DNA of 64,000 nt, taken from positions 29,800-93,799 of the forward strand of contig CAJJDO010000167.1 of the NCBI GenBank assembly GCA_905183005.1. Reading direction: 5' to 3'. Source of the DNA: Paramecium pentaurelia. Lineage: Eukaryota; Ciliophora; Oligohymenophorea; Peniculida; Parameciidae. Positions 34,621 through 45,957 of the stretch are shown piece after piece (within the stretch, counting starts at the first letter, position 1; each line of letters begins with the position of its first letter). The position numbers were made by a program, and so were the translations under genes. A model generated the notes under the pieces. That model saw only the letters and a list, made by a program, of their open reading frames with translations, was not told where the DNA came from and did not search any database.

Positions 34621-34890
34621 ATGCAGTAGTTTCATTAAAATTCATTATCTCCCTTAATAATAATTGGTGATGTTGATAATCTAGAAGAAGACCTTAAATC
34701 TAAACATACTCCTGAAAAATCTCCATCATACTTAGATTTCAACAATTAAAAATAAGAAAATACTGAGAAAAAAGAAAATAATTTAATGATTAAGAAATTT
34801 AGCTAACATGCTTCTGATTTTACCGATTTACTATACTTATGGAATGATTACCTTAGGAATAAGTTTGAAAAAAACAACAGACTTCAATGA
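34621..34890 (+). CDS. Small protein, tandem paralogue 2
   Basis: ATG 34621, TGA 34888-34890; 89 aa, intronless. Plan matches the gene 207 bp upstream: MQQFHQNSLSPLIIIGD, a Lys/Glu/Asn-rich middle, then KKFSQHASDFTDLLYLWND and KFEKNNRLQ at the end. A short conserved tail motif in small acidic-basic proteins suggests a protein-binding peptide, but this is inference. The pair arose by local tandem duplication. Confidence 0.65.
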
Positions 34891-36348
34891 GAAAAGTTTT
34901 ATTTTGATTTTAAATTTCAATGTTATAGATACTAATTAGAGTATTTTCTAGTTTGTTATAGTTTAAAATATTCATTAAAATTCATATCTAAAGAGATTTG
35001 AATCTATATTCATTCATTAAAATTTCAAGTATTTTATATGAAAATGCCAGTATTGTTGATTAACGATAGTAATTAATATATTATAAAACTATCTTTATTC
35101 TTTTAATATTCCAAATTTAGAACTACAAGAACTTTCTATTACATATTTCCCTTATTTCATTAAAAATTTGTCAATTTTAATAAACTCTAGTAATTCAAAT
35201 ATTTTGACTTACTAAAACTAAATTCAAACTCAGGCTATATTAAATAACTTACAAAAAATTATCTAATATTAAAAATAAATAATATGTTATTCTTTATTCA
35301 ACATACTTAAATATCATTAATTGTTGAAAATTCAATTAAATTAATCTATTTCTCTTTTTAATTATGATGTTAATTTAAAGACTTTTTTGTTTATTATATA
35401 TTAAAATTTAGATAAATTGAATTAAATACAAATAGCAATCAAATATTTAAATGAAATTGATTTAATATAAATGAAAATTGGAAAAAATGAATAATCTGAT
35501 TAATAGTGGAATATATTATATTAAAATATTAAATTGAATTTCCAATTAATCTTTAATATTATTGTTAATTATTAAAAGATTCCTTTCCTTTCTATTAGAA
35601 TATAATTCATAAATCATAAATTAAATAAAAATAAATAATACAATATTATTGATGATTGTATTATTAATGATTAATACTATTATAGTAATATATAATAACA
35701 TAGATTATTATAAAAGTCTATGATATATTAAATAATAATTTACAAGAGAGTAATATATTAGATAAATAAATTGAATGAATCATATTCTGTTTCAATTCCT
35801 GTGAAATTAAAAATACAAAATCCTATTAAAATTAATATGAAAATATATATATATATAAAAAATTATAAAAATTATAATAAAAATGACATATTAAAAATTC
35901 ATATTTAATTTATTTTTTCAAATGAATTTATATAAAAATTAATATCAAATATATTGATAATCTTATATAATTGTAAAATAATTAATATTATAGAATTTAA
36001 TTAATTATACATTTAAATTAATTTATAATATGAAATTACAAGTTAAAAAATAAATAATATTCTTTTATGTAAATTAAACTATTCAATAAAGTAATAAGAA
36101 TAAGAATTATATTATAGTTTGTTTAATTATAAAGTAAAAATAGAATATATATCATTTATCTATATATTTATTTATTTAAATTATAGTTCCACTTAAAGAA
36201 CCTAATTTTATATTGAATATGTATAAAATAAATGAAAATAGAGTGTTAGTTTGAGATAATTTATTATTATAAAAAAGTTAGTTAAAATTAAATTTAATTT
36301 TGACTTCAAAATAATTTTATAAACAATTATATATTAATTGATTATAGT
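34891..36348. other. No gene seen
   Basis: The longest empty stretch in the dense part: very AT-rich, many TGA in all frames, a short TA run near 35845. No motif, RNA or repeat structure recognised. Confidence 0.5.
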
Positions 36349-37366
36349 TCATTTTTAATTATTTAAGATTGTCATAACATGTTCAGCAATTTTATTGAAT
36401 TTATCAAGAGAATACTTTCTTTTGATTGCAGTCATATTACTGCTTGATAATAATTTGATGACTGGAAGGAATTCTTATAAACATTGTCTAAGATCTTCTT
36501 GATTATCGACATAATGAAGTGAAGAGGGTAATACTTATGGTGATCTAAGTAGATTAATGGCTAAAAGAATGGCAGTGGTAGCTAATAGGGATGATGAAAA
36601 TCTTAATATATAATTAATTAATACTTGAGACATCTAATATCTAGGAGAGATAATTCTAGAATCATTCTGGAAGCAAAATTGATTTTATCACATAGATTGG
36701 CTCCTGATATTTGTCTTTCAAGAAATTTGAGTGGTGAAGTGGATGTCAAATGAAATTAGATTGTTAGTAATATTTTGCTTTCCATTTCTAAAGTAATAAT
36801 AATAAATAATGATATATACCAAGTATTTCTTCTTTTGTATATGCATTGTCACAAACACAAACAAAATCTTTAAGTTCAGGAGCATAAATTTCTTCATATT
36901 TTGATGCTATGAAGAGGGAAGCAATTCCAACTAATTACAATTTATTTCGCATAATAGTATTTTTTGCAAGGTATCTATCAATTAAATTGATAGTCATATA
37001 GAGTGTTTCTGATTATAATTTAAATTTAAGATGCACATCAACTAACCAATCAATTAGAATTGAACGCATCTAATTAGTAATGTCTAATTGTAAGTTCATA
37101 TAAAATGGAGTTTAACACATGAATTTATTTTGATTGATACGTAGATATTCAAAGATATCAGCAACATATGGATTAACAAATTCAGGAATAGGAAGAGGTG
37201 TTTCTTCTTCAATTTTCAACATAGGTTTAGAACAAATGAATTATGATGTAGATCGAGTTGGTAATCGTTGTATGTTAGTGATTTCATTACCAAATTATCG
37301 ATTACGTGTTGTTACAAAGTTATTGTATGATACTCGTACATAATTGTTTTCGTTGTTCGACTTCAT
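36349..37366 (-). CDS. Mitotic (A/B-type) cyclin
   Basis: ATG 37366, introns 36788-36819 (32 nt) and 36602-36624 (23 nt), TGA 36349-36351; 320 aa. The cyclin box is textbook: QMRSILIDWLVDVHLKFKL, ETLYMTINLIDRYLAK, KLQLVGIASLFIASKYEE, YAPELKDFVCVCDNAYTKEE, then the C-terminal cyclin fold with SPLKFLERQ, LLATTAILLAINLL and KYSLDKFNKIA. MRxILIDWL and KYEE identify an A/B-type cyclin that would activate a Cdc2-like kinase. The 100-residue N-terminus is short and I see no clear RxxL destruction box. Splice sites are confirmed by restored cyclin-box sequence. Confidence 0.9.
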
Positions 37367-38057
37367 TGATTTTTTAAATTAACTGTTATAATTAAAAATT
37401 CTAATCAATTACAAAGTAATTAGCATTATTATTATTCCTTCATATATTATATATATATATATTAAACAGTTTTGAAATGTATTTAGATTCATTTATATGT
37501 GCAATATAAATAAAATATAATAATATACTAAATAGTAATAATTTACAAACATTAATTATGAACAATGTATAAATCCTACTATATGTGTTCCTAACAGCTA
37601 AGACTGTAATAAAAATCATCCATCCATAAAATACAGAAGTCCTTATTTTCTAATGGTAATACAAATTAATTATTTTAGGTTTGCCTTGTTATTCATCTAA
37701 TAAATATTTGATTTGTTTTATTTCTTTGATTCCATATCATGGATGTGCTTGATTATGTAGATGACATTCATATTTTTGAAATTCCAACATTTGAATTATT
37801 GTGCAGTCTATCTATAGAACATTTAAATTGAAAAGGTCCTAACAGAAATAAGATATCAAATGTCTTACATCTTAGTTACAACCACATCTAAAATAATTAA
37901 ATTGATTTTTGTTAAGATATTGTAATCTATAGAAAATTAGTAATTGACTGATGAACGTTAATCTAAATTACAATAATAATTATTGGATGTGAGCCAATTT
38001 ATAGAAATTGAAACTCAAAATAGATGCAATAAATCATAACTTAATTAAACTTAAATA
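37367..38057. other. Intergenic; possible LRR relic at 37740-37970
   Basis: On the plus strand a frame from ATG 37740 reads MDVLDYVDDIHIFEIPTFEL, then SIEHLN followed by TGA and NKISNVLHLSYNHI, which resembles two leucine-rich repeats broken by a stop. Another frame is open from ATG 37653 into the 38058 gene. Neither is convincing as an active gene. A TA run lies at about 37447-37462. Confidence 0.35.
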
Positions 38058-38564
38058 ATGGATTAGACTTTGAATCTCAATTACACAATTATTGAAAAGT
38101 GTGATGATTTACCATCATAATAAAATAGAGAAAATTTAGAAATTTTAAAAGAATTAAATGTTTCAGCAAAAAAATAAGAATAGGTTAAACATTAGATAAA
38201 TGTTTAGCCAATAGCATAATAAGTTTAATAAAAGAAGTTACCATAAGAATAGTTAAAATAATCCTTATAAATTTAGAATTAGAATACTAATTAAAATAAT
38301 AATTAGAATTCTGTTTAAAAATCAAAATCTCCTGAATAAATTAAATCAGTTAGAACATCTTCAGATTTAAGTTCATTAAGAAAAACATTAGATCTCTTAT
38401 AAACAGATGAAAAGATCTCATCAAGAATTGTAGTTGAAGCATTATAAGAGAAAGTATAAGAAAGTAAAGTTAATCCTTCAAAACATGAATTATTTTAGAA
38501 GATGTAATAATGTAAAGAGAAGATTTTACAATAACAAAAATAGAATTCTAATTTTTATGAATGA
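38058..38564 (+). CDS. Gln-rich small protein, unknown
   Basis: ATG 38058, TGA 38562-38564, intronless; 168 aa. N-terminus MDQTLNLNYTIIEKCDDLPS, a long Gln/Asn/Lys low-complexity middle, then a more ordered C-terminal third (KTLDLLQTDEKISSRIVVEA; HELFQKMQQCKEKILQQQ) that looks helical. The same frame stays free of TGA back to ATG 37653, so an earlier start is possible; I prefer 38058 because upstream composition is non-coding. Its stop is 15 bp from the stop of the next, convergent gene. Confidence 0.55.
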
Positions 38565-38579
38565 AAAACAAAACCAAAA

Positions 38580-39101
38580 TCATAATTACAAATTATAATT
38601 ATCTATATTAACTTAAAATTCTTTCCCATATTATTATTCTTCTGTTCCAATTATTTATGAAACAATAGATTTTCTTGAATTATCTAATGCAACTAATTTA
38701 GCTTTTTCAGCAATAACAATCATACGAGTGGCTACATTTCTTTTACGATTAATAGCTGCAAATATTATAATTAATGTCATTAATAACCAAGAACCTAACA
38801 ATATGAATATCCAAGCTAAACATTAATTCTGGGTACCACATTCAACAGTATCTCCATTATAAATACAACAATAATCACATTCAGCATAATCACATGAATC
38901 TAAATTGAAATCTTATTTATTTATACATTTTTCAGCACTGTAATAACATTCACTCTCATTTATAGCACAGTATCCTTATTGAGAACAACATTTCAAATAT
39001 GTACAATCTACAGCTGCTTTATTACTGAAACATGTTTAACTTAAGAGAGGCACAATGAAAATAAATAGCAACAACATTAAATATTAAAAATATTGTTTCA
39101 T
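38580..39101 (-). CDS. Type I membrane protein, Cys-rich ectodomain (1)
   Basis: ATG 39101, TGA 38580-38582, intronless; 173 aa. N-terminal signal peptide (YLMLLLFIFIVPLLS), then about 80 residues with many Cys in pairs (TYLKCCSQQGYC; DYAECDYCCIYNGDTVEC), a membrane segment (LAWIFILLGSWLLMTLIIIF, about 109-128), then a basic cytosolic start NRKRN and about 45 residues. It would be a small disulfide-rich surface or vesicle protein. The upstream gene (39098-39498) has the same plan, and its stop overlaps this start (ATGA). Confidence 0.75.
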
Positions 39102-39498
39102 AATTAATCATTCGATATTTGAACATCCATCATAGCTACTTCAATATTTGTATTTGATATTTCATTTCTTTTTTAAGAGTTAATAACACTATTTTCTCTC
39201 TAAGCATTAGCTGCTCTATTATGAATCAAAACTATTCTTTGCATAGTTTTATTTCGAACATAAAAATAAAGACTAATGTAGATTAAACATATAGCAATCC
39301 ATATTGAAAGAGTTATAGCAATATAAGTGTAACAATATGAATAGGTTTCACAATACCAATCACCATCATACCAATAACAACATTCATCACAATAGCGTTA
39401 AATTCCATATTGATAATAGTCTATAATGTAATAACATCATACTTACAGCATTCAGCTTTAACAAATATAAAAAATGCAAAGAGTAACAATATTTTCAT
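39098..39498 (-). CDS. Type I membrane protein, Cys/Tyr-rich ectodomain (2)
   Basis: ATG 39498, one 26-nt intron (39421-39446), TGA 39098-39100; 124 aa. Signal peptide MKILLLFAFFIFVKAEC, ectodomain of only 30 residues packed with Cys, Tyr and Trp (CDECCYWYDGDWYCETYSYC), one membrane segment (YIAITLSIWIAICLIYISLY), then a basic cytosolic part (RNKTMQRIVLIHNRAA). Architecture matches the downstream neighbour, so the two are probably old tandem paralogues. The stop codon lies within ATGA, overlapping the next gene's start, leaving no intergenic space. Confidence 0.75.
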
Positions 39499-39512
39499 TA
39501 TTAATTAATAAA

Positions 39513-39848
39513 TCACAACATTTAATCCTTCTTCATACCAAATACATTCTATCCGTCTAATTTATAGTAAAACTTCTTCTATTTTAGATTATCAAAAGGA
39601 TCAATAATCTTTTGTACAAGTCTTAATGAATCATATGCTCTATCAAGACATTTAGCCAAACAAACTTTCTCTTGTCCTGCTATTATAAAATAAAAATATA
39701 TTTTCATACAAATTGGTGTAGAATAATCATTAAAACATGTATCTAAACAAGTCATGTAATAATTTTCTTATAATGTTGTCTTGATATATTTTTCAAAGTC
39801 ATCTTAAGGGAGTGATTTTGATTAACTTGAGAAATTAGGTTTAAACAT
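39513..39848 (-). CDS. Small Tim chaperone (Tim8/9/10/13 family)
   Basis: ATG 39848, one 30-nt intron (39680-39709), TGA 39513-39515; 101 aa, the normal size. Twin CX3C motif: CLDTC and, 14 residues on, CLAKC, followed by LDRAYDSLRLVQK. These proteins form hexamers in the mitochondrial intermembrane space that escort hydrophobic precursors to TIM22 or SAM. Removing the intron sets the spacing between the two CX3C pairs at the canonical value, which supports it. The intron is a multiple of three and has no in-frame TGA, so retention would silently add ten residues between the Cys pairs. Which of the four family members it is cannot be decided. Confidence 0.85.
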
Positions 39849-39937
39849 AAATAAAAAATTTAATTATTTATGGCAATAGTAGAATATAACTAAAACTAAA
39901 AAAAAGTTATATATATATATATATATAAAAGTAATTA

Positions 39938-41619
39938 TCATGATTTAAACATACTATAAAATTCCTCTTCTGTTATATATAAACTATCAGAAGGATTTAA
40001 AAGATGCCAAAGATTAGAATGGTTCTTACCCATTAAATGACAAAAATCAGATTCTGATATCTTACCATCTTGATCATGATCAATCAATTAAAAACAAAAT
40101 TTCTAACATTTCTTTGTTTAAATTTTATCTCTTGCTACTGATGCTGCTAAAAATTCTATATCTAATAAAATAACAATACCCTTATAAGTCAGTGTATCAT
40201 CTGATTATTTATTAAGTGTAATATATAAATCATCTATTTACTAATCTGTATTATGAATATTTAATTAAATTAATGATTTCTTGAATTCCTATCTAGATAT
40301 CTAACCATCTTAATCTGTATCTAAAAATAAAAAAGTTTAAATGGCTTATCCATGATCATCACAATTTTAAAAATAATAAGTAATTAGAGAGAATATTAAT
40401 TCTTCAAATAAAGTTGTGGAATGATAATTTATTAATTTAAATATCAATTATTAATTGATTTAATTTATAAATTTATGTTTAATAAACCAATCCTCTTATA
40501 ATGCTTATTAAGCAGTAATTCTTTTATTAGGATTAACCTATAACATTTTACCTAAAAGACATTATAATTCTGGACTAATTTATTTATCAAATTAGAATTT
40601 TCCACTCTTTATAGCATTTTTCATCTCTTAATTGGTCCTTCCCATAAATGGATATCTTTTATGAACTAAATAGTATAAAGTAACTCCACAAGCCCAAATA
40701 TCAATTTATTTACCATAATCTTTGCTAAAAATCTCAGGGGCCATAAAGTACATCTTAAATAAATTTTGATTTTCTTACTGATCCTAATTAAGAACTTAAT
40801 TTTCTATTCTTTTTGATTTCAGTAGAAATACCAAAATCAATAAGTTTAATTAAAGTGTTACCATTATTATATTGATATAGAATATTCTCTGGTTTAATAT
40901 CTCTATGAACCACTTCCTAATTATGAATATAACTTAATGCCAATAATAATTGATAACTTATTTTAGCTGCCTTCTCTTCATTAAAATTATGATTATTCTA
41001 AATATCTTCCTGTAAATCAGTTCCTTACAATAACCTACTTAATTTGATTTAAATTTACTCCAAAATCATATTATAACTCTATTCATCTTGAAATACTTCT
41101 ATTGCCTTAACAATAAATGGATGATCTAATTTTGATAGAATCTCCATTTCTCTTAAAGACTTATTACTCAAAGAACTTTATTGTTTTTTTATCTATTTCA
41201 TTGCTCTCAATTAATCTAAAATTTAATTTATCCTTTCATATACTTGTTTACTTATTTCTAACAATAAACACTTCTCCATAGCTTCCAGAACCTATTGATC
41301 TTTCTATTTAATAAGAATCAGCAAAGTTCTAATATCGAAACTTCACAAAATCATCAGATGTTATATGAAATTTAGATATCACAACTGAATCATTAGGAGT
41401 ATGTGAATTTTAAGGTGACTTTAACATTAAATCTGGAGATTTAGGTACCATAGATTTAGTAGTAGTGAATTCTTTTTCGAAATCTGTAGGAGATAAAGAT
41501 TCCTCCATTATTTCATCTTCTATTTGATGATCAATTACTGGTTTGAGAAAGTATACACTAGTACTTAATTGAGTTGTATATTCATATGAACAAGAATGTG
41601 ATTAACAAATTGATCCCAT
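39938..41619 (-). CDS. Calcium-dependent protein kinase (CDPK) with EF-hands
   Basis: ATG 41619, introns 41216-41243, 41035-41058 and 40754-40778 (28, 24 and 25 nt), TGA 39938-39940; 534 aa. Starts MGSICQS (myristoylation plus Cys). Kinase domain about 105-370: GSGSYGEVF glycine loop, AMKQI with the ATP Lys, HRDIKPENIL, IDFGIS, MYFMAPEIF after splicing, and DIWACGVTLYYL. C-terminal regulatory part has two good EF-hands, DTDQDGQISRQEF and DHDQDGKISESDF. All catalytic residues are present. This is the ciliate/apicomplexan/plant CDPK design, activated by calcium, probably at a membrane. Only two of the usual four EF-hands are clearly calcium-binding. A (TA)n run lies just downstream (39911-39927). 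Confidence 0.9.
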
Positions 41620-41654
41620 TTATATAAATAATTATTAAATATAAATATATATAA

Positions 41655-42673
41655 TCAATTAAAAGAGAATGTGTGAGATTATTATTATTATTGTGGTTCA
41701 TCATTGATATTGAGAAAGTGGTCAATGTAATTGTTACCCTTTTATAATTTATTGAATCTATTCTTCAACATTATTTCCTTCATTAATTAATTATAATTTA
41801 CAGTTCTTCCTTCAAAATGTTTATTTATCTAACACCATTTACTCCCATATTTCTGATATAAGTTTAACAACAACTTGTCATCTTCCTCATTCCAACTCTA
41901 CTTATTCTTAATCCCAGGACGCAACTGATTCATATAATGCTCTCTTATTTACTTTCCATTCCTACCCTGCATTCCTCTCTTTAATCAACATTTCATACTT
42001 GAAGCAATCAAAGCCCAATTATTAAACTATGGGTTATCCTTTGTAAATGACAAGATCATCTAGTTCTCCTCCTCTGTCCACTTCCTCTTCTTGTCCTAAC
42101 CCCCACTCAAACGCTGCCAGTGCTATTTACATTATGAAACTGTTCTTCCTTCCAAAAATTTAACTATAGTTTCCCATTCTCCTTTATAAATTTGAAACAA
42201 ATCTTCCAAATGCTTATCCTCTTCCTCACTCCACTTCTTAATCTTCCTCTTCTACAATAAACTATCAATCATTCATATCTTACAGGTTCTTCTTTAATCC
42301 TATTCCTCTTCCTTATTGATTTTTACATTGTCCCAGAAGTACATGTTCTTGATTGACTGTATAATATGATATAATATTCACTTACGTTCCTTAAAGTTAA
42401 GACTCCTCTTCTGACTCATCTGATTCATCTTCCCTCATACAAAGCGTTGAAGATACCTTTAACATCTCACTCTAGTTCATATCCTCTTCAATTAAAACCT
42501 TATTGTTAACCAAGTCTATACTATCAAACACTTTAAAATAATTCATACTTTTCATAATCATTTTCGTATCTCATTATATCATTCTATGGTAATTCTTCAA
42601 AATCAATATAATCCTCATCTGCTTAAAATCTGTAGTCATCATTTTAGAAATAGTTCGATTAAGAGTTATTCAT
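41655..42673 (-). CDS. R1R2R3 Myb DNA-binding protein
   Basis: ATG 42673, introns 42521-42548, 42357-42385, 42252-42283 and 41975-41998 (28, 29, 32 and 24 nt), TGA 41655-41657; 301 aa. Acidic N-terminal third (REDESDESEEES), then three Myb repeats: KKWSEEEDKHLEDLF to QCKQHWQRL; KRKWTEEENQMILSF to GRNGKQIREHYMNQLRP; and SWNEEDDKLLLNLYQKYG to GRTVNYNQLMKE. The spaced Trp/aromatic residues and the R-GKQ-RE recognition helix of repeat 2 are seen. Expected to be a nuclear sequence-specific transcription factor. The fourth intron lies inside repeat 2 and its removal restores ASRMQGRNGKQ. It ends 36 bp upstream of the CDPK start. Confidence 0.85.
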
Positions 42674-44018
42674 TTGAAATTTTTTATATAAGTAATTATG
42701 ATAATCAACATAAATTATATTTAATAAAATCCCTCAACTGAATATTATTTTTAATAGGATCCTAATCTATCAGGCTCAATTCTCAGTATAGTTATCTACA
42801 AATTTGAAAAGACCTTCTACAGATTAGTATCATTTCCTTATTAATTCAGAATGAGTAGCTAATGAAATACACCTTCTTTTCATCAAAATCCAAAAAAGAA
42901 TGCAAAAACAAAATATAATAAAAATAAATTCTTATATAAGATTTAATTATAGTGAATTAATTAAGAAAATAAATGAATTATACAATTAAATTTATTAAAT
43001 ATGTGAAACCTTTTTCATAGGATCATAATTCAATTTATACTTCTTATAGTAAATTCAATAAGTAATAGTTATGTCATGTTCATCAACAGATATTTAATAC
43101 AAAAACTTAATAAAATATCATATCAATGCAAAAGGGGATATCAATACTTAAAAATTAAACAATCACTCTCAAGTTTGAATTTTTGGAATAAGGTATTCTA
43201 AAATATAAATTCTAAAAAAAACTTAAATTAATTTTTTATCAAACTGAATCCAACAAAATTAAAATATCAGATTACTATATTTCCGTTAACAACTTCGTAA
43301 ATTAATCATCAATGAAATATGAACATTGTTTTACTCCAAAAGTAAATGACAAATATTGTGCAACTTAACATGTTAGTAATAGATAATCATATATATTTAA
43401 TTCATTTTTTAATACATACATATTATATCAAATAAACTTGATAAGATATTAATAAAATATCATATTCAATAATAATATTTCATAAAAAGAACAGATGAAA
43501 TATCCTCTCTTAATAATAATAAATCTGAAGAGAAACTTTCCCTCATATTAAAATAACAAATTTAATAAGGAGAAAACTATCTTGTTTATTCAATATTTTG
43601 TATAAATTTGAACAATATGATAATATGGATGGTATATTTATATAATTATTGAAAATTCATTTGAATTCTATTTTATTCAATAAATATCTTTTCTTTTCTT
43701 ACTAATTTCATTATATTTATAAATATCTAAATCAAATATAAGAATATTTATTAATATTTACTTCATCATCATTATATTATATTATATTTAACATTGTTAA
43801 CTATAAAAATTAAAATCAAATATAATTATCAAATAATTATATTATTATCTTTAACATGCATGAAATATTTTATAAATTAGCCATAATCATAATCTAATTA
43901 TTTTAAGTTGATATTGATATAAATAATTAGTTAGAAATGTGAAGAGTGATTAATATTGAATTATCAAATATTAACATATCTAAAAAAATAAAGAATATTT
44001 ATTTGATTAATAAAATTA
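42674..44018. other. No gene seen; faint relic at 42740-42890
   Basis: The minus strand at 42740-42890 reads MKRRCISLATHSELIRK, a TGA, then YQSVEGLFKFVDNYTEN and TGA; this may be a fragment of a dead gene. The remainder is AT-rich with no coding character. Confidence 0.4.
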
Positions 44019-44562
44019 ATGAGCAATTTCATACCTGAGACTAAGACCTTTGGTAAATTTGATCCTCTTTTTACTAATAAGTATGATAAGGTCGGCCCAG
44101 AATTTGGAGAATTACAATAATGTATAAATTTGATAGATATTTCAAGAGAAAAGTGATTTCTTGGCTGCTAATGTTGGAAAGTTTGAAGTACAACCCGAAA
44201 TCCCTTCAAATATTGAAGGACTAGTAATGAGGACTCCAATAACATGTAAATGTGTTGATTGATAAGCAAAGAAAGAACTCCAGTAACAATGGCTTGGTTT
44301 AGAAGAACAACCTCATTTGAAAGAAATGGAATTTTCAATATTCATACTCCAGTAATGAATACTAGAATCTTGCCTTGGATTTTCTTCATATTTGTTGCTT
44401 ATGGTTGGTAAGGATTCTAGATTTCCTCATGGAATACAGTAGTCAAGAAAGATTCTAATGAGCCGTAAGAAATATAAATTATCAAATAGTCGTAACTCTC
44501 CTTATGATAAATTATCATTAAGAGAATTACCACCTGCCAAGAGTTGGGCTAGACCAGGTTGA
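44019..44562 (+). CDS. Small one-TM protein, possibly mitochondrial
   Basis: ATG 44019, introns 44122-44146, 44246-44271 and 44465-44489 (25, 26 and 25 nt), TGA 44560-44562; 155 aa. N-terminal soluble part (ETKTFGKFDPLFTNKYD; LAANVGKFEVQPEIP), then RTPVTMAWFRRTTSFERNG, HTPVMNTRILPW and one membrane segment (IFFIFVAYGWQ). Ends KLSLRELPPAKSWARPG. The short size, single TM and Pro/Arg-rich tails are like ciliate-specific subunits of mitochondrial inner-membrane complexes, but this is only resemblance. Three introns in 155 codons is high for this genome. The composition is clearly coding (GC-richer than both flanks). Confidence 0.75.
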
Positions 44563-45036
44563 ATAGGGCTACGTGAATAATTATAATATATTAAATCAAA
44601 AACAAAATATTAAAATAAACACAATATAAATAATAGAGGTGTTGAATTGTTTCTCATTTAACTTAAAGAATAATTAAATCAAAATTTATTAATATTTCTT
44701 TAAATTATTACATTTTCTTGTATTTTGCATTATATATATATATATATATAATTTTTATAGAATATATATATAATATCATCTGAGAGGATACATTCAAAAT
44801 ATATTTTATTTATTTTCACAAGTATTTAAACTTATTTGAAATGTAAATGATTGTTATAGTTGCACATATTGTAATAATTGATTTAGATTTATATTTCTAT
44901 AAATTAATTTATGTAAAGAATCTAATTAATTAATATGATATTATGTTTAAATAAATATTACAATGATAGATATAATAATATTGCAATAGTTAAATATATG
45001 GATAATAACACAAAGTAAATATATAAAACATAAGAA
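44563..45036. other. Convergent intergenic region with (TA)n
   Basis: AT-rich, TA dinucleotide runs near 44730-44748 and 44762-44772. No gene seen. Confidence 0.5.
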
Positions 45037-45645
45037 TCATTAATTATTAAGACGTTTTCTTTATGTGATAGGTTTCCTTTCAGTTAATTATTCAAAATAT
45101 GGACTATGGTGTATTTAATTAGGTTGTTTAACTTAAATTGGTGCAAGTCGTTTAGCAACTTTTATTTGTTCATAACGTTCTAATAATCCATCATGAGAAT
45201 GATCTCTTTCTATATGATTAACCCAACTAAAATCTAAATTAATTTTAGGAATAGTTTAAATTTTTGTTTGATTCATAGCCATTTTATAATGAAGTTCTGT
45301 TATTTTTATCTTCAATTCTTCAATTTATTATTTTAGTTATACTTCAGCAATTTAATGGATCTCATTCATTGCAGTTTACTTTTATAATTTCTCTTTGAAT
45401 AATGATATTTAATTATCTCTATCCTTCAATTAATCAATAAGATAAATATTCTTTCTCTATAATAATACTATCTCTTCTTCCAATTTTGAGATTAATTCTC
45501 TATCAAAATTAATTTGAATAGATTCATCTTATGCTTCAGCCATATCTGTAAGACTACTCACCATTACTTATTTATCTTCTACATCATCTTATTATTCAGC
45601 AATTGATTAATATAACAGTTATGATTCATTATCAGAGTCTTACAT
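45037..45645 (-). CDS. Coiled-coil protein, unknown
   Basis: ATG 45645, TGA 45037-45039, intronless; 202 aa. Acidic N-terminus (MQDSDNESQLLYQSIAEQQD), a long coiled coil from about 50 to 130 (ELISKLEEEIVLLQRKN; QLKQQIEELKIKITELH), then a folded or basic tail (FSWVNHIERDHSHDGLLERY; KQPNQIHHSPYFEQLTERK). No known family. Coiled-coil proteins of this kind are common in ciliate cytoskeleton and basal bodies, and the next gene downstream on the other strand is SAS-6-like, but co-function is not shown. Confidence 0.7.
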
Positions 45646-45957
45646 TATTTATTTATTTATTTTTATATATATTAACTCAATTTAACCCTAATCTCTTTAA
45701 TTCATAGTTCAATCTCTCTTTAGTCTCCATATTCTCACATGAATTTAGATACTCTGTTATATCATTATATAATATAGACAATTGAGAATATTAATTATTA
45801 CGAATGTTGTACTATATTTATTTATATACATTACCACTATTTTATTAAAAACAGGTGAATCCTCTTCTCGAAACACTTTTGTACAATTCAAAAATAGAAT
45901 GACTTAAACTAATTAATTCATAATTATTAACTGATTTAAATAATTTCAAAATATAAT
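45646..45957. other. Divergent intergenic region
   Basis: 312 bp of AT-rich sequence between divergent genes; no ORF or RNA signature seen. Confidence 0.5.

Noticed and set aside
37134..37343. Plus-strand 69-aa ORF
   Set aside because: Antisense shadow of the cyclin gene N-terminus.
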